Positions 35,938 through 48,675 are shown, numbered from the stretch's first letter. The stretch is DNA of 64,000 bases from Kushneria indalinina DSM 14324 (GCF_003385845.1 NZ_QRDJ01000009.1:62001-126000); one strand, 5' to 3'. Numbers and translations are program-made. Notes: generated by a model from the sequence alone, not told the origin.

Positions 35938-36573
35938 TCAGGTCGGATCCTGCGATGGCTTTTCGGGCGTGAGCCACTGGCAAAGGCGCTCGTTGAGCTC
36001 TTCCACGCCCACCCGGTCCTGAGACGAGAAAAGCTGCACGCTGATCAGGTCCTCCCACTCCTTGAGCTGATGGCGCACCTTCGACAAAACGCCCATGGCC
36101 GCGCCACGCTTGAGCTTGTCAGCCTTGGTGAGCAGGATGTGGAGCGGCATATCGTTGTCATCGGCCCAGCCCATCATCATCTGATCGAATTCGGTCAGCG
36201 GATGGCGAATATCCATGACCAGCACCGTGCCCTGCAGGGAGCGGCGCTCGCGCAGATAGTGCGCCAGATGCTCCTGCCACTCGCGACGCACGGCTTCCGG
36301 CACCTTGGCATAGCCATAGCCTGGCAGGTCAACCAGCCGGTACTGTGGATCATTCACGGTGAAAAAGTTGATCAGCTGCGTACGCCCGGGCGTTCTCGAC
36401 GTACGCGCCAGCGACTTCTGGTGGGTCAGCGTGTTGATGGCGCTGGACTTGCCGGCATTGGAGCGCCCGGCAAAGGCGACTTCAAGCCCGGTATCTGCCG
36501 GACAGTCGGCAAGCCGCGGGGCGCTGGTCAAAAACGTGGCCGACGGAAAGTGATGACGCATGACATCCGACAT
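35938..36573 (-). CDS. engB: Ribosome-biogenesis GTPase EngB (YihA/YsxC)
   Basis: 211 residues from the ATG at 36571-36573. GTPase motifs G1 [18 protein letters not shown]3 [13 protein letters not shown]4 [11 protein letters not shown]. Essential in many bacteria for large-subunit assembly. The frame extends upstream to 36633, but the added 20 residues are unlike EngB. The dsbA gene is divergent, 221 bases away. Confidence 0.95.
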   Translation of the reverse strand: MSDVMRHHFPSATFLTSAPRLADCPADTGLEVAFAGRSNAGKSSAINTLTHQKSLARTSRTPGRTQLINFFTVNDPQYRLVDLPGYGYAKVPEAVRREWQEHLAHYLRERRSLQGTVLVMDIRHPLTEFDQMMMGWADDNDMPLHILLTKADKLKRGAAMGVLSKVRHQLKEWEDLISVQLFSSQDRVGVEELNERLCQWLTPEKPSQDPT

Positions 36574-36794
36574 GGGGGTATTTCCAACGATGAGACAATG
36601 GGCGACGATGAGATAATGCGGCGAGTGTAACACCCCCGGCTGACGCCTCGCTCGTCAGTCATGGTCGTGTCTGCCAGGATAGCAGGGAACCGTTCGCCTG
36701 TCGGGCGTTCAAAGTAACGATGAATAACAGGCTGATAACAACAGCGCTCAGGCACCATTGACACCATATTTGCTGTTCAGGGAGTAACACTGTG

Positions 36795-37457
36795 ATGTTG
36801 AAGCATTTTCCAGGCGCGCGCTGGCTGATGGCCGCCGTTGCCGTTTGCGGTATTTCAGGCGTGGCCATGGCGGCCGAACCGGTCGCCGGTCAGGACTACG
36901 AGGTTCTCGACAAACCGGTCTCAAGCGATGTGCCGGAAGGCCAGATCGGTGTCACCGAAGTGTTCTGGTATGGCTGCCCGCACTGCTACGAACTCGAGGA
37001 GCCGCTGGAAGCGTGGGTCGACACTCTGCCCGATGACGTGACCTTCGAGCGCCTGCCGGCCACCATGGGCAAGGTCTGGATGCGCCACGCCACCGCCTAC
37101 TACGCGGCGCAGGAACTGGGCATCTTCAACACACAGTTTCATCGCGACTTCTTTGACGCCATCCAGAAGGACGGCCATCGCATGACCGATGACGACGAGA
37201 TTGCCGAGTTCTTCACCAACTATGACGTCAGCAAGGATGACGCCCTCAAGGCGCTCAGCTCCTTTGGTGTCAAAAGCCAGCTCAATCAGGCCAATGCCCG
37301 CATGAAGGCCTACAAGCTCATGGGTGTCCCGGCACTGATCGTCAACGGGCAGTACGTCATTACCCCGCGCTCGGCCAACGGCCTGGACAACATGCCGGAC
37401 ATCGCCGAAGCTCTGATCGAGAAAACGCGCCAGGAACAGGAACAGGGCACCCGCTGA
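36795..37457 (+). CDS. dsbA: Periplasmic thiol:disulfide oxidoreductase DsbA
   Basis: 220 residues. Signal peptide (core AAVAVCGISGVAMA) with cleavage near residue 26. Thioredoxin-fold active site CPHC in FWYGCPHCYELE, and the cis-Pro loop GVPALIVNG. Introduces disulfide bonds into exported proteins. AGGGAG precedes the start. A GTG three bases earlier (36792) is equally well spaced, so the first residue is uncertain. Confidence 0.95.
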   Translation: MLKHFPGARWLMAAVAVCGISGVAMAAEPVAGQDYEVLDKPVSSDVPEGQIGVTEVFWYGCPHCYELEEPLEAWVDTLPDDVTFERLPATMGKVWMRHATAYYAAQELGIFNTQFHRDFFDAIQKDGHRMTDDDEIAEFFTNYDVSKDDALKALSSFGVKSQLNQANARMKAYKLMGVPALIVNGQYVITPRSANGLDNMPDIAEALIEKTRQEQEQGTR

Positions 37458-37470
37458 TTCATGTGCCGGT

Positions 37471-37495
37471 GGCCCGATACCGACCGTATCGGGCC
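37471..37495 (+). terminator. Hairpin after dsbA
   Basis: A perfect 10-bp stem, GGCCCGATAC (37471-37480) and GTATCGGGCC (37486-37495), with a 5-nt loop, followed by TTCCTGCCTT. Probably the dsbA transcript end, although the T-tract is weak. Confidence 0.6.
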
Positions 37496-37522
37496 TTCCT
37501 GCCTTGCCAACCGGAAGATTGA

Positions 37523-38347
37523 ATGCAGGACGATAGCCAAAGCGAACGCATCACGTCTCTTAAACTGCTCACCTTCAACATGCAGGTCGGCATTCATACC
37601 CACGCCTACCACCACTATGTGACGCGCAGCTGGCAGCATTTTCTGCCCCATCGCGGCCGATCCAGTCGCCTCGATGTGATGTGCGACACCTTTCGGGAAT
37701 TCGACCTCGTCGGACTACAGGAAGTGGATGGCGGCAGCTTTCGCTCCAGCAACGTCAATCACGTGGAGTATCTGGCCGCTCAGGCCGACTTTCCCTACGC
37801 TTCGCAGCAGCTCAACCGCGATTTCGGACGCTTTGCCAAGCACAGCAATGGCCTGCTCAGCCGTCTGGCCATCAGTCATACTGACAACCATCGCCTGCCC
37901 GGCCCCAAGGGGCGCGGCGCCATGCACATCCGTTTCGGCGAAGGCCCCGAAGCACTGCACCTGTTCGTGCTGCATCTGGCGCTGGGCACACGCACCCAGA
38001 ATCTTCAGCTCGACTACATCAGCGAGCTGGTCGCCCCGCTTAAAAACGTCATCATCATGGGTGATCTGAACTGTACCCACGACAAGCTCAAATCGCACCC
38101 GCGCTTTGCCCGCGCACTGTCTCTTGAACAGGGCCGTGGCATCCCCAGCTACCCTGCCTGGCAGCCTACCCGTGCGCTGGATCACATTGTGGTGTCATCT
38201 GCGCTCAAAATGAACCATCTGCGCGCGCTGCCGCCGCTTTATTCCGATCATCTGCCGTTGGCCGTGGAGGTCACCCTGCCGCTGCCCTGCGCGCGCAGTA
38301 TCTCCATTGCAAGGCTTGGCGGCACCACGCCGCACAGCGTGCGCTAG
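37523..38347 (+). CDS. Endonuclease/exonuclease/phosphatase (EEP) family protein
   Basis: 274 residues. EEP-fold motifs: KLLTFNMQVG near the N-terminus, LVGLQEVDGGS (metal-binding Glu), LHLALGTRTQ, VIIMGDLNC (Asp-Asn), ALDHIVVSS, and YSDHLPLAVEV (catalytic Asp-His). Members cleave phosphodiester bonds in DNA, RNA or lipids. No signal peptide is seen, so it is probably cytoplasmic. Exact substrate unknown. Not clearly co-transcribed with dsbA because of the hairpin between them. Confidence 0.85.
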   Translation: MQDDSQSERITSLKLLTFNMQVGIHTHAYHHYVTRSWQHFLPHRGRSSRLDVMCDTFREFDLVGLQEVDGGSFRSSNVNHVEYLAAQADFPYASQQLNRDFGRFAKHSNGLLSRLAISHTDNHRLPGPKGRGAMHIRFGEGPEALHLFVLHLALGTRTQNLQLDYISELVAPLKNVIIMGDLNCTHDKLKSHPRFARALSLEQGRGIPSYPAWQPTRALDHIVVSSALKMNHLRALPPLYSDHLPLAVEVTLPLPCARSISIARLGGTTPHSVR

Positions 38348-38382
38348 CTCCCGGCAGCGTTTTCTGTAGGGCCGCCACACGA

Positions 38383-38416
38383 AAAAGCGCCCCATCCGCA
38401 AGGATGAGGCGCTTTT
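38383..38416. terminator. Bidirectional terminator (EEP gene / nuo operon)
   Basis: AAAAGCGCCCCATCC (38383-38397) pairs with GGATGAGGCGCTTTT (38402-38416), one mismatch, loop GCAA. Serves the plus-strand EEP gene and the minus-strand nuo operon, whose last gene ends 22 bases away. Confidence 0.85.
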
Positions 38417-38437
38417 ACATGACCGGGCATACAGATC

Positions 38438-39886
38438 TCAGCCCAGGATGGCACTACTGACCAGCATGATCATCGGCTGCGGATAGATCCCCAGTACCAG
38501 CACGGCCAGCGCCAGCAAAATGACCATGATACCGCCGGCACGCTGCCCCCAGTCGCTGGAGGCATCATACTGCTCCTCCTCGGTCGGGTGCAGATAGAGC
38601 ATGACCATAACGCGCAGATAGTAGTAGAGGCTGAGAGCACTGCCGATGATGACGCCGGCTACCAGCCACCAGAGCTGTGCTTCCACGCCGGTCGCCAGCA
38701 CGTAGAATTTGCCGATAAAGCCTGCCGTCATCGGGATGCCGGCCAGCGAGAGCATCATCACCGTCATGACCGCCGCCAGATAGGGGCGACGCCAGAACAG
38801 CCCTCGATAGAACTTCAAGGAGGCCACATCGCTGCCCTGCCAGGGGCTCGACACCAGCGCAATGACGCCAAAGGTGGCGAGCGTGGTCGCCACATAGGTG
38901 ATCAGATAGATGCCGGTGGTCAGAAGCGCCAGATCATCGCTGGCCACTACCACGGTCAGCAGATAGCCCAGATGGCCGATGGAGGAGTAGCCCATCAACC
39001 GCTTGATGTTGTCCTGACGCAGCGCCATCAGGTTGCCGACCATCATCGACAGGAAGGCAATGATGGCCACAATCGTGTGCAGGCTGGCGATGTCGGTCAC
39101 CGGTGCACTCATGAACAGACGCATCAAAAGCGCAAAGACTGCAATCTTGCTGACCGTGGCCAGAAAGGCCGTGACCGGGGCCGGCGCGCCTTCATAAACA
39201 TCGGCGGTCCAGAGATGAAACGGTACCAGCGACAGCTTGAAGGCCATCGCGATCACCATCATGCCGATACCCATCAACAGCCAGCTGGCATGGCCGCCGC
39301 CTTCGGTCAGACGCGCCCCCAGATCGGCAAAGGCAAGCGACCCCGATTCGGCATACAAAAGCGCCATGCCAAAGAGCAGAAAGGCCGAGGCTGCCGCAGA
39401 CAGCACCATGTACTTGATACCCGACTCCAGCGACAGCCGGGTACGATAGGCGTAGGCCGCCATGCCGTAGAGCGGCACGCTCAGAAGCTCGAGCCCAAAA
39501 AACAGCGACAGCATGTGGTCGCTGGCCACCATGGTCAGGCCGCCCAGAACCGAGCAGCCCAGCAGCATATAGAACTCTTCCTTCTGGTCGTCAAAGCCTT
39601 CCAGATAGGCATGCGCCAGTGTCGTCGAGGCCAGTCCCGCAATCAGGATCAATGCCATATAAAGCACGGCATAGTTATCGACCAGAAGCAGCGGCGACAC
39701 GCGAATCGGCGTGACGGTCAGCACTGCCAGAAGCGAGACAAGGGCTGCGTTGAGGCCGATCGTGGTCAGCGAGGCAGTCACCACGTGATGGCGACGCCAG
39801 GCGATGCCCAGCATGACAACGATGACCGTGACGCAGACGATCAGAAGCGGTAACAGGGCGATCAGATGTGACAGGGTCAGATTCAT
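38438..39886 (-). CDS. nuoN: NADH:ubiquinone oxidoreductase subunit N
   Basis: 482 residues with about 14 membrane helices. Antiporter-like proton channel of complex I: LFFGLELLSVPLYGMAAY (conserved Glu of TM5), SGIKYMVLSAAASAFLLFGMALLY, MAFKLSLVPFHLWTADVYEGAPAPVTAFL, and DNIKRLMGYSSIGHLGYLL. Last gene of the nuo operon, 6 bases after nuoM. Confidence 0.96.
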   Translation of the reverse strand: MNLTLSHLIALLPLLIVCVTVIVVMLGIAWRRHHVVTASLTTIGLNAALVSLLAVLTVTPIRVSPLLLVDNYAVLYMALILIAGLASTTLAHAYLEGFDDQKEEFYMLLGCSVLGGLTMVASDHMLSLFFGLELLSVPLYGMAAYAYRTRLSLESGIKYMVLSAAASAFLLFGMALLYAESGSLAFADLGARLTEGGGHASWLLMGIGMMVIAMAFKLSLVPFHLWTADVYEGAPAPVTAFLATVSKIAVFALLMRLFMSAPVTDIASLHTIVAIIAFLSMMVGNLMALRQDNIKRLMGYSSIGHLGYLLTVVVASDDLALLTTGIYLITYVATTLATFGVIALVSSPWQGSDVASLKFYRGLFWRRPYLAAVMTVMMLSLAGIPMTAGFIGKFYVLATGVEAQLWWLVAGVIIGSALSLYYYLRVMVMLYLHPTEEEQYDASSDWGQRAGGIMVILLALAVLVLGIYPQPMIMLVSSAILG

Positions 39887-39892
39887 GTCGGC

Positions 39893-41416
39893 TCAGCCCG
39901 CAAACGAAGGTGAAACAGCAAACCAGTGACGCACTTCATGCATCGCGCCCTGCGAAATATCGAGCACCACCTGAGGATAAAGCCCCAGCGCGATGGTCAG
40001 CACCAGCGTGCTCAGCAGCATGGCGTACTCCCGACCATCAAGACGCGCGATGGTGGTCTTCTCGCGCGGCGGCCCCCAATAGACCCGGTGCATTAAAATC
40101 AGCGAGTAGATGGCTGACAGCACCAGTCCGGCACTGGCAATCACGACCACCCAGGGCACGACATCAAAGGCACCGAACAGGATCAAAAACTCGCCGATGA
40201 AGTTACCGGTGCCCGGCATGCCCAGTGAGGCCATGACAAAGGCCAGGGCAAAGCCCGGCAGCGCCCCCAGCCGACCGAACAGCCCGCCCATCTGACGCAT
40301 GTCACGGGTATGCAGGCGCTCGTAGAGCTGGCCGCTGATCATGAACAGGCCGGCCGCCGAGAAGGCATGCGCGACCATCTGCAAAATGACGCCCTGCAGC
40401 GCCAGCAGCGTACCGGAGTAGATACCGATCAGCACAAAGCCCATGTGAGAAATACTGGAACAGGCGATCAGACGCTTGATGTCGGTCTGGGCAAAGGCCA
40501 GCACGCCCCCGTAAAAGATACCGACCAGCCCCAGCGTCATGGCAATGGGCGCAAAGGCCTGCGAGGTTTCCGGAAACAGCGGCAGCGCAAAGCGCAATAG
40601 GCCATAGGCCGCCGTCTTGAGCAGGATACCGGCCAGATCCACACTGCCAGCGGTCGGTGCCTGGGCGTGGGCATCCGGCAGCCAGCCATGCAGCGGTACC
40701 ACCGGCAGCTTGACGGCAAAGGCAATGAAAAAGCCCAGCATTAATACCCATGACATGACCCCGGTGATCGGCGTTTCGCGCAGAATGCCGTAATCAAAGG
40801 AGAACACGCCGGTCTGGGTGTAGTGCATGAACACCAGCCCCAGAATGGAGACCAGCATCAAAAGCCCCGAGGCCTGGGTATAGATAAAGAACTTGATGGC
40901 CGCCGACACCGGTGACTTGCCTTCCGATTCATGCCCCCACAGGGCGATCAGGAAGTACATCGGCACCAGCATCATTTCCCAGAAAAAGAAGAACAGAAAG
41001 AGATCGATGGCCAGGAACACGCCGACCACGCCACCGATGACCCACATCAGGTTGAGGTGGAAAAAGCCGACGCGCCGATCGATCTCCTTCCAGGAGCAGA
41101 CCACCGCCATGATCCCCAAAAGCCCGGTCAGGGTAATCATGATCAGCGACAGGCCATCCAGCGCCAGATGGAACGTAATGCCAAAGGCATCGATCCAGGG
41201 CAGCTGGAACTGACTCTGCCAGTCAGGCGTATTGCCCACGACCTGCGACAGGCTGTAATCGCCGCTCACCCACAAAAAGAGCGCCATCACCAGCAGCAGT
41301 ACCATGGAGAGCAGCGCAATCCAGCGCGGCATGGCCGTATTGGGCCTGATCAGCTCGAACTGCCAGCACAGCAGCCCCCCGATAAAGGGTATGAGTAGTA
41401 GCCAGGGCAACATCAT
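39893..41416 (-). CDS. nuoM: NADH:ubiquinone oxidoreductase subunit M
   Basis: 507 residues, polytopic antiporter-like subunit. FFFFWEMMLVPMYFLIALWGHE (TM5 Glu), AFAVKLPVVPLHGWLPDAHAQAPTAGSVDLAGILLK, and DIKRLIACSSISHMGFVLIGIY. Pumps protons in the membrane arm. Starts MM, with the first ATG at 41414-41416. Its nearest Shine-Dalgarno (AAGGA) is about 12 bases away, so it may depend on coupling to the small ORF whose TGA overlaps this ATG. Confidence 0.96.
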   Translation of the reverse strand: MMLPWLLLIPFIGGLLCWQFELIRPNTAMPRWIALLSMVLLLVMALFLWVSGDYSLSQVVGNTPDWQSQFQLPWIDAFGITFHLALDGLSLIMITLTGLLGIMAVVCSWKEIDRRVGFFHLNLMWVIGGVVGVFLAIDLFLFFFFWEMMLVPMYFLIALWGHESEGKSPVSAAIKFFIYTQASGLLMLVSILGLVFMHYTQTGVFSFDYGILRETPITGVMSWVLMLGFFIAFAVKLPVVPLHGWLPDAHAQAPTAGSVDLAGILLKTAAYGLLRFALPLFPETSQAFAPIAMTLGLVGIFYGGVLAFAQTDIKRLIACSSISHMGFVLIGIYSGTLLALQGVILQMVAHAFSAAGLFMISGQLYERLHTRDMRQMGGLFGRLGALPGFALAFVMASLGMPGTGNFIGEFLILFGAFDVVPWVVVIASAGLVLSAIYSLILMHRVYWGPPREKTTIARLDGREYAMLLSTLVLTIALGLYPQVVLDISQGAMHEVRHWFAVSPSFAG

Positions 41417-41535
41417 GGCGTGATCGCATCCTTGATCGTTATTGTGGGCACAGTGGGCACGAGCAGCTGGGCAGCCCCATTACCGGCAACCTGTCGCGTC
41501 AAGGCAACGGCCCTGCATTGAAAAGATCTGGTCAT
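41413..41535 (-). CDS. Small ORF (40 aa) between nuoL and nuoM
   Basis: ATG at 41533-41535, 40 codons, TGA at 41413-41415 overlapping the nuoM start as ATGA. GGGAGGTGAC (41536-41545), close to a perfect anti-16S match, sits directly upstream. The protein runs from MTRSFQCRAVALTRQ to TITIKDAITP. It has one Cys and no membrane helix or known motif. Almost the whole 130-bp gap is used by it. It may be a real small subunit-like protein or a translated leader that couples nuoM translation to nuoL. Unknown family. Confidence 0.5.
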   Translation of the reverse strand: MTRSFQCRAVALTRQVAGNGAAQLLVPTVPTITIKDAITP

Positions 41536-41546
41536 GTCACCTCCCT

Positions 41547-43396
<1,850 letters not shown>

Positions 43397-43400
<4 letters not shown>

Positions 43401-43705
43401 CCTTTCATCTCGCTGGCTGCATCGATATCAAGCGTTTTGAAACGGCGCTGAAGCTGGATCAGAAAGCCCAGCCCGATACTGGCCTCGGCCGCCGCCAGCG
43501 TAATGATCGCAATGAACATGACCTGCCCGTCGGGCTGGCCCCAGTGCATGCCGGCCACGATAAAGGCAAGCCCTGCCGCGTTCATCATGATTTCAAGGCT
43601 CATCAGAATGAACAGCAGGTTGCGTCGTACCAGCAGCCCCGCAAGCCCCAGTACAAACAGGATGGCGGCCAGCGCCATGCCATGCTCCAGTGGTATGCCG
43701 CTCAT
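43397..43705 (-). CDS. nuoK: NADH:ubiquinone oxidoreductase subunit K
   Basis: 102 residues, three membrane helices. Buried Glu residues in [16 protein letters not shown] and [15 protein letters not shown] are part of the complex I proton path. Overlaps nuoJ upstream and nuoL downstream by 4 bases each. Confidence 0.96.
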
Positions 43706-44268
43706 GCCTGCCCCCCTTCATCATTGCCTGCCGGTGCGCGCTGCACGCTTTCGTTCATGTCACGCTCGAGTTGAGGCTCGTCGTTGCGCCCGATGTGCGA
43801 CGCCGCGATCAGCGCCGCCAGCAGCAGCATGGCCGCCAGCTCTACCGCCAGCAGGTAGGGGCCGAACATCTGAGTGCCGACCTCCTTGGCGCTGAGCTCT
43901 TCTCCGGAGATCGTGCCGATACCGCCGCCGTGCCAGAAGGAGAACACCAGAACTACCAGCAGCAGTGCCGCCATGATCGATGGGCCGACCCAGATGCGCG
44001 GCGCCAGCCAGCTGCGCTCCTGATGGGCTGTCTGACTGCCCAGATTGAGCATCATGACCACAAAGACGAACAGCACCATGATGGCCCCGGCGTAGACGAT
44101 CACTTCCAGGGCAGCGGCAAAGGGCGCACCGAGACTGTAAAACACCACTGCAACCGCCATCAGCGAGATGATCAGATACAGCAGCGCATGCACGGCATTG
44201 GTATGCGTGATGACGCGAAAGGTGGCAACGATGGCGACCAGTGCGGCCAGATAAAAAGCAATTTCCAC
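43702..44268 (-). CDS. nuoJ: NADH:ubiquinone oxidoreductase subunit J
   Basis: 188 residues with about five membrane helices. Family block [24 protein letters not shown] in helix 3. Membrane-arm subunit of complex I between NuoI and NuoK in the operon. A hydrophilic, Glu/Arg-rich tail follows the last helix. Confidence 0.95.
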   Translation of the reverse strand: MEIAFYLAALVAIVATFRVITHTNAVHALLYLIISLMAVAVVFYSLGAPFAAALEVIVYAGAIMVLFVFVVMMLNLGSQTAHQERSWLAPRIWVGPSIMAALLLVVLVFSFWHGGGIGTISGEELSAKEVGTQMFGPYLLAVELAAMLLLAALIAASHIGRNDEPQLERDMNESVQRAPAGNDEGGQA

Positions 44269-44294
44269 GGCAAACTCCCCGATGCTGCTGCGCC

Positions 44295-44843
44295 CTAGGG
44301 CAGAAGCGTTTTGACGTCGACCGGCTCGGCCTCGTTTTGCGCCGCGCCCTTGGGCTTGCCGGCCACCGACAGTCCCGCGACACGATAGAAATTGTAGTTG
44401 TGGTCCTTGCCCGGTCCCGAAATCAACAGGTCACGCTTTTCAAAGACCAGCTCCTGACGGTTGTACTCGCCCATCTCGAAATCGGGCGTCAGCTGAATGG
44501 CCGAGGTCGGACAGGCTTCTTCGCACATGCCGCAGAAGATGCAGCGGGAAAAATTGATGCGAAAGAACTCCGGATACCAGCGGCCATCGTCCTTTTCACC
44601 CTTCTGCAGCGAAATGCAGGCCACCGGGCAGGCGACCGCACACAGGTTGCAGGCCACGCAGCGCTCTTCGCCATCGGGGTCGCGGGTCAGTACGATGCGC
44701 CCGCGGTAGCGCGGCGGCAGATAGGGTAGTTCTTCGGGATAGTTGACCGTCTCGCGCTTGTGGAAGGCATGCTTGAATACCATCCAGCCGGTACGCAGCT
44801 GCGTACCGGTGCCGGACACTACCTTGATGATCGAATGCAGCAT
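44295..44843 (-). CDS. nuoI: NADH:ubiquinone oxidoreductase subunit I
   Basis: 182 residues. Two [4Fe-4S] ferredoxin motifs, [18 protein letters not shown] and [18 protein letters not shown], carry clusters N6a and N6b. The N-terminus is amphipathic ([21 protein letters not shown]). Transfers electrons toward NuoB and quinone. The C-terminal tail is rich in Lys and Glu. Confidence 0.97.
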   Translation of the reverse strand: MLHSIIKVVSGTGTQLRTGWMVFKHAFHKRETVNYPEELPYLPPRYRGRIVLTRDPDGEERCVACNLCAVACPVACISLQKGEKDDGRWYPEFFRINFSRCIFCGMCEEACPTSAIQLTPDFEMGEYNRQELVFEKRDLLISGPGKDHNYNFYRVAGLSVAGKPKGAAQNEAEPVDVKTLLP

Positions 44844-44877
44844 GTTTTCTGCCTCGTTCGTTGTTCAGCGAAGGGAA

Positions 44878-45855
44878 TCAGGCCGTCAAGAGGACGACCA
44901 CCCCGGTCACCAGAAGATTGATCAGCGTCAGTGGCAGACAGAACTTCCACCCGAACTGCATCACCCGGTCATAGCGCGGACGCGGCAGTGCCGCACGCGC
45001 CAGAACGAAGAGCATGACGAAAAAGGACGTCTTGAGCAGGAACCAGACGATCGGCGGCAGCAGCGGCCCGTGCCAGCCCCCCATGAACAGGGTGGTCAGA
45101 AGCGCCGACACCAGCACGATCCCCACATACTCGCCGATGAAGAACATGCCGAACTTCATGCTCGAGTACTCGACGTGGTAGCCGTCGGCAATCTCCTGCT
45201 CCGCTTCGGGCTGGTCAAAGGGCGCGCGGTGGGTCACCGCAACGCCGGCAATCAGAAAGGTCAGAAAGCCAAAGAACTGCGGCACGATATACCAGAGCCC
45301 TTCCTGACCGTTGACGATATCGCGCATGTTGAACGACCCCGTCATGGCCACAACGCCCATCAGCGAGAGCCCGATGAACACCTCATAGGACAGCGTCTGG
45401 GCCGAGGCACGCATGGCACCGATCAATGCGTACTTGTTGGCGCTGGCGTAGCCGCCAAAGAGCACCGCATAGACGTTGATGCCGGCCATGGCGAAGAAGA
45501 ACAAAATGCCGATATTGAGATCCGCCACGCCCCAGCCAGGAGTAATGGGGATCACCAGAAACGACAGCAAAAGCGAGGCAAAGGCGATTGCCGGCGCCAG
45601 CACGAAGAGCTTGCGATCGGCAAAGGGCGGAATCCAGTCTTCCTTGAAGAAGATCTTGATCATGTCCGCAATCAACTGCCCCGAGCCGAAGATACCGACC
45701 CGGTTGGGACCATAACGGTCCTGCCAGAGGCCCAGCAGTCGACGCTCGATCACGGTCAGGAAGGCGCCGCTGAGCACGGCCGCCAGCAGAATCACGATCG
45801 CCTTTAGAACGCCTACCGTGATGGCAAGCAGTACATCGGTACTCATCCAGCTCAT
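44878..45855 (-). CDS. nuoH: NADH:ubiquinone oxidoreductase subunit H
   Basis: 325 residues from the ATG at 45853-45855, the same length as E. coli NuoH. Blocks: [58 protein letters not shown], and [34 protein letters not shown]. Forms part of the quinone site. The frame extends to 45885, but 45855 overlaps the nuoG stop as ATGA, the arrangement used elsewhere in this operon. Confidence 0.96.
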   Translation of the reverse strand: MSWMSTDVLLAITVGVLKAIVILLAAVLSGAFLTVIERRLLGLWQDRYGPNRVGIFGSGQLIADMIKIFFKEDWIPPFADRKLFVLAPAIAFASLLLSFLVIPITPGWGVADLNIGILFFFAMAGINVYAVLFGGYASANKYALIGAMRASAQTLSYEVFIGLSLMGVVAMTGSFNMRDIVNGQEGLWYIVPQFFGFLTFLIAGVAVTHRAPFDQPEAEQEIADGYHVEYSSMKFGMFFIGEYVGIVLVSALLTTLFMGGWHGPLLPPIVWFLLKTSFFVMLFVLARAALPRPRYDRVMQFGWKFCLPLTLINLLVTGVVVLLTA

Positions 45856-48593
45856 GCGCTTACCTCCACGGTGACGGTGGCACACTCACCGGCAAGCCCG
45901 CGGGGGATGCCCGGCAGATGCGGCAGACCGATCAGGCCGGCGCGCATCTCGCGGCTGATCCTGACCGGCAGATGGAGCTGATGGCCGGAAGTCTGCAGAT
46001 AGATGGCCTCGCCCGGCGTGACGCCAAGGCGGTCGGCGTCCTCCTGACCCAACACCACAAAGGTGTCGCTCATGCGCTCCTGGATCGGCTCGGCGCGTGC
46101 CGACATCTCTTCGCCACCAAAGAGCTGCGGCAGGCTCACGACATACCAGCAGTCATCCCGCGGTTCAAAGGGCCGGGGAATGTCGGTAAACCAGGCGCGG
46201 TGAGCTTCTTCACTGCGCTGCTGATCGAAGAGTCGAATCCCCGGGTCGCCGGCACTCAGATGCCCGCCAACCTCATCCTGGAACTTGTTCCAGGCCTGCG
46301 GCGAGTTCCAGCCCGGCGCCCAGGCGAAGGCCACCTGCGAGCGGGGCTCGCCGTAGCCGCTGTAGCCTTCCATCGAAAAGGCGAAGGCAGAATCGGCATC
46401 CTGCGGCGCGCGGGGCTCGTGCACGTTGAGATTGGCGCGCATGGCCGTACGTCCGCTCGAACGGTGCGGCGAGCGCGCCAGCTTCTGCCCGCGGATACGA
46501 AACGAGGCACTGGGCGCGGCGTTACGAATGCCGGAAAGCTCCGGATGCACCCGGGCACAATCCGCCGTGACGTCATCGATCTGGGTCCAGTCGACACCGC
46601 GTCCTTCCATGGTGGTATGCAGGGCGTGCAGCCAGCGCCAGCTCTCATGGGTCAGATCATTGGGACGGTAGTAGCTCGGGTCATAGACCTGGAAGAAGCG
46701 CTGGGCGCGACCTTCATGGCTGACCAGTGTGCCGTCACCTTCGGCAAAGGTGGCCGCCGGCAGCGCCAGATGAGCACGCTCCAGCGTGGGCGTGCGCTGA
46801 TGGTCGATCACCACCAGCGTCTCGAGCGACGTCAGCGCCTGATCAATGGTGGCGCTGGCCAGACGCTGATACAGATCGTTTTCCAGCACGACCGCGGCAT
46901 CGGCGCGAGCGTCACCGCCCTGCATGGCTTCAAGCGCCCATTCCAGCGAATGCCCGCCCAGCATGGTCAGACCGGTACTGTTGGCCTCGCCACTGATCAG
47001 TGCCACCGAAGGCGTCTTTCCAGCGGTATTCAGCGCCCAGGCCAGATTGGCAGCGGCCTGCAGGACACCGGTGCTGCAGAGACTGGTGCCGGAGATGATC
47101 AGCGGCCGCTCGGCCCCCTTGAGCGCCTCGGCCATGGTGTCCACCAGTGCCAGGGTCGCATCATCCAGCCCGTCAATGGCCGGCGCGGACGAATCCAGTG
47201 CATGGGCCAGCGCCAGACCCAGCCGGCTGATCTCTTCAGGCGAGCCGTGCCAGGTGTCCCGAGCTATATCGTCCAGACGCGTTTCGGTCAGCGAGGCAAT
47301 AAAGACCGGTCGAGTGCGCCCCTGGCGCAGCGTATTCACGGCGTTGGCGTTCCAGGCCGGAATACCGTTGGCCTCGGCCATGTCCTCGCCGCGGGCATTG
47401 GCGGCCTGACGTACGGCCAGCGCCACGCGCGCCGCACTCTGGATCAGATCCTCGCCCAGCACGATGACCGCATCGTGCTCTTCGATCTCGCGCATCGACG
47501 GGATATGCCAGTGCCCTTCGCGCTGAAGCGTCTGGATCAGCTCAAGGCACTCGAGCTCGCGTTCGGCAATGCCGGTCGAGAAGTTCTCGGCCCCCACCAT
47601 TTCACGCAGCAGATGGTTGCTTTCAAGACTGGCCCGGGGCGATCCGATACCGATGACGCGCCGACTGCCCTTCAGGCGCTCGGCCGTACGATCCAGCGCG
47701 CTGTCGACGGTCAGGATCTCGGGCTCACGATCATCCACCCGCAGACTCGGCTGCTGCGGACGATCCGTGCGATTGACGTAGCCGTAGCCAAAACGTCCGC
47801 GGTCACACAGGAAATAGTGGTTCACATCGCCGTTGTAGCGATTCTCGATCCGGCGTACGTCCCCATAGCGCTCGCCCGGGCTCGTGTTGCAGCCGCTGGA
47901 GCACTGATGGCAGATGCTGGGCGCAAACTGCATGTCCCACTTGCGCGTGTATTGCTCGGAGTGGGTGCGGTCGGTGAAGACGCCGGTCGGGCAGACCTCG
48001 GTCAGGTTGCCGGAAAACTCGTTTTCCAGCGTGCCGTCGACGGTGCGGCCAAAATAGATGTTCTCGTGCGCCCCGAAGGCACCGAGATCCTCACCACCGG
48101 CGTAGTCCTTGTAAAAGCGCACGCAGCGATAGCAGGTAATGCAGCGGTTCATTTCATGGCCGATAAAGGGGCCAAGATCCTGATTCTTGTGGGTGCGCTT
48201 CTTGAACCGATAGCGGCGACGGTCGTGGCCGGTCATGACCGTCATGTCCTGCAGGTGGCAGTGACCGCCCTCTTCACAGACCGGGCAGTCGTGCGGGTGG
48301 TTGGTCATCAGCCACTCGATGACGCTGGCACGAAAGGCCTTCGCTTCCTCGTCATCGATCGAGATGTAGGAGTCATCCTTGATCGGCGCCATGCAGGACA
48401 TGACCAGCATGCCGCGATCGTCATCGGCATCCTTGTACTGCTTGACCGCGCACTGGCGGCAGGCGCCCACGCTGCCCAGCGCCGGATGCCAGCAAAAATA
48501 GGGGATATCGAGGCCCAGCGACAGGCAGGCGTGCAGCAGGTTGTCACTGCCGTCGACCTCGTAGTCCTTTCCGTCTACATGAATGGTTGCCAT
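45852..48593 (-). CDS. nuoG: NADH:ubiquinone oxidoreductase subunit G
   Basis: 913 residues. N-terminal [2Fe-2S] domain ([18 protein letters not shown]), His-ligated cluster region [34 protein letters not shown], and the molybdopterin-like domain with cluster N7 ligands [17 protein letters not shown]. Electron-input arm of complex I. Weak conservation in the C-terminal third is normal for this family. Gap of 82 bases to nuoF holds a small hairpin. Confidence 0.96.
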   Translation of the reverse strand: MATIHVDGKDYEVDGSDNLLHACLSLGLDIPYFCWHPALGSVGACRQCAVKQYKDADDDRGMLVMSCMAPIKDDSYISIDDEEAKAFRASVIEWLMTNHPHDCPVCEEGGHCHLQDMTVMTGHDRRRYRFKKRTHKNQDLGPFIGHEMNRCITCYRCVRFYKDYAGGEDLGAFGAHENIYFGRTVDGTLENEFSGNLTEVCPTGVFTDRTHSEQYTRKWDMQFAPSICHQCSSGCNTSPGERYGDVRRIENRYNGDVNHYFLCDRGRFGYGYVNRTDRPQQPSLRVDDREPEILTVDSALDRTAERLKGSRRVIGIGSPRASLESNHLLREMVGAENFSTGIAERELECLELIQTLQREGHWHIPSMREIEEHDAVIVLGEDLIQSAARVALAVRQAANARGEDMAEANGIPAWNANAVNTLRQGRTRPVFIASLTETRLDDIARDTWHGSPEEISRLGLALAHALDSSAPAIDGLDDATLALVDTMAEALKGAERPLIISGTSLCSTGVLQAAANLAWALNTAGKTPSVALISGEANSTGLTMLGGHSLEWALEAMQGGDARADAAVVLENDLYQRLASATIDQALTSLETLVVIDHQRTPTLERAHLALPAATFAEGDGTLVSHEGRAQRFFQVYDPSYYRPNDLTHESWRWLHALHTTMEGRGVDWTQIDDVTADCARVHPELSGIRNAAPSASFRIRGQKLARSPHRSSGRTAMRANLNVHEPRAPQDADSAFAFSMEGYSGYGEPRSQVAFAWAPGWNSPQAWNKFQDEVGGHLSAGDPGIRLFDQQRSEEAHRAWFTDIPRPFEPRDDCWYVVSLPQLFGGEEMSARAEPIQERMSDTFVVLGQEDADRLGVTPGEAIYLQTSGHQLHLPVRISREMRAGLIGLPHLPGIPRGLAGECATVTVEVSA

Positions 48594-48617
48594 GAAGCTT
48601 GCCTTTTGCCTGTCACG

Positions 48618-48635
48618 GCCCGGCGAACACCGGGC
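48618..48635 (-). other. Hairpin in the nuoF-nuoG gap
   Basis: GCCCGG (48618-48623) and CCGGGC (48630-48635) with a 6-nt loop. No T-tract. A small stabilising or attenuating structure between nuoF and nuoG. Confidence 0.4.
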
Positions 48636-48675
48636 ACCTTGATCGTTATCTCACTCTTCGTGTCACATCCGGCCA

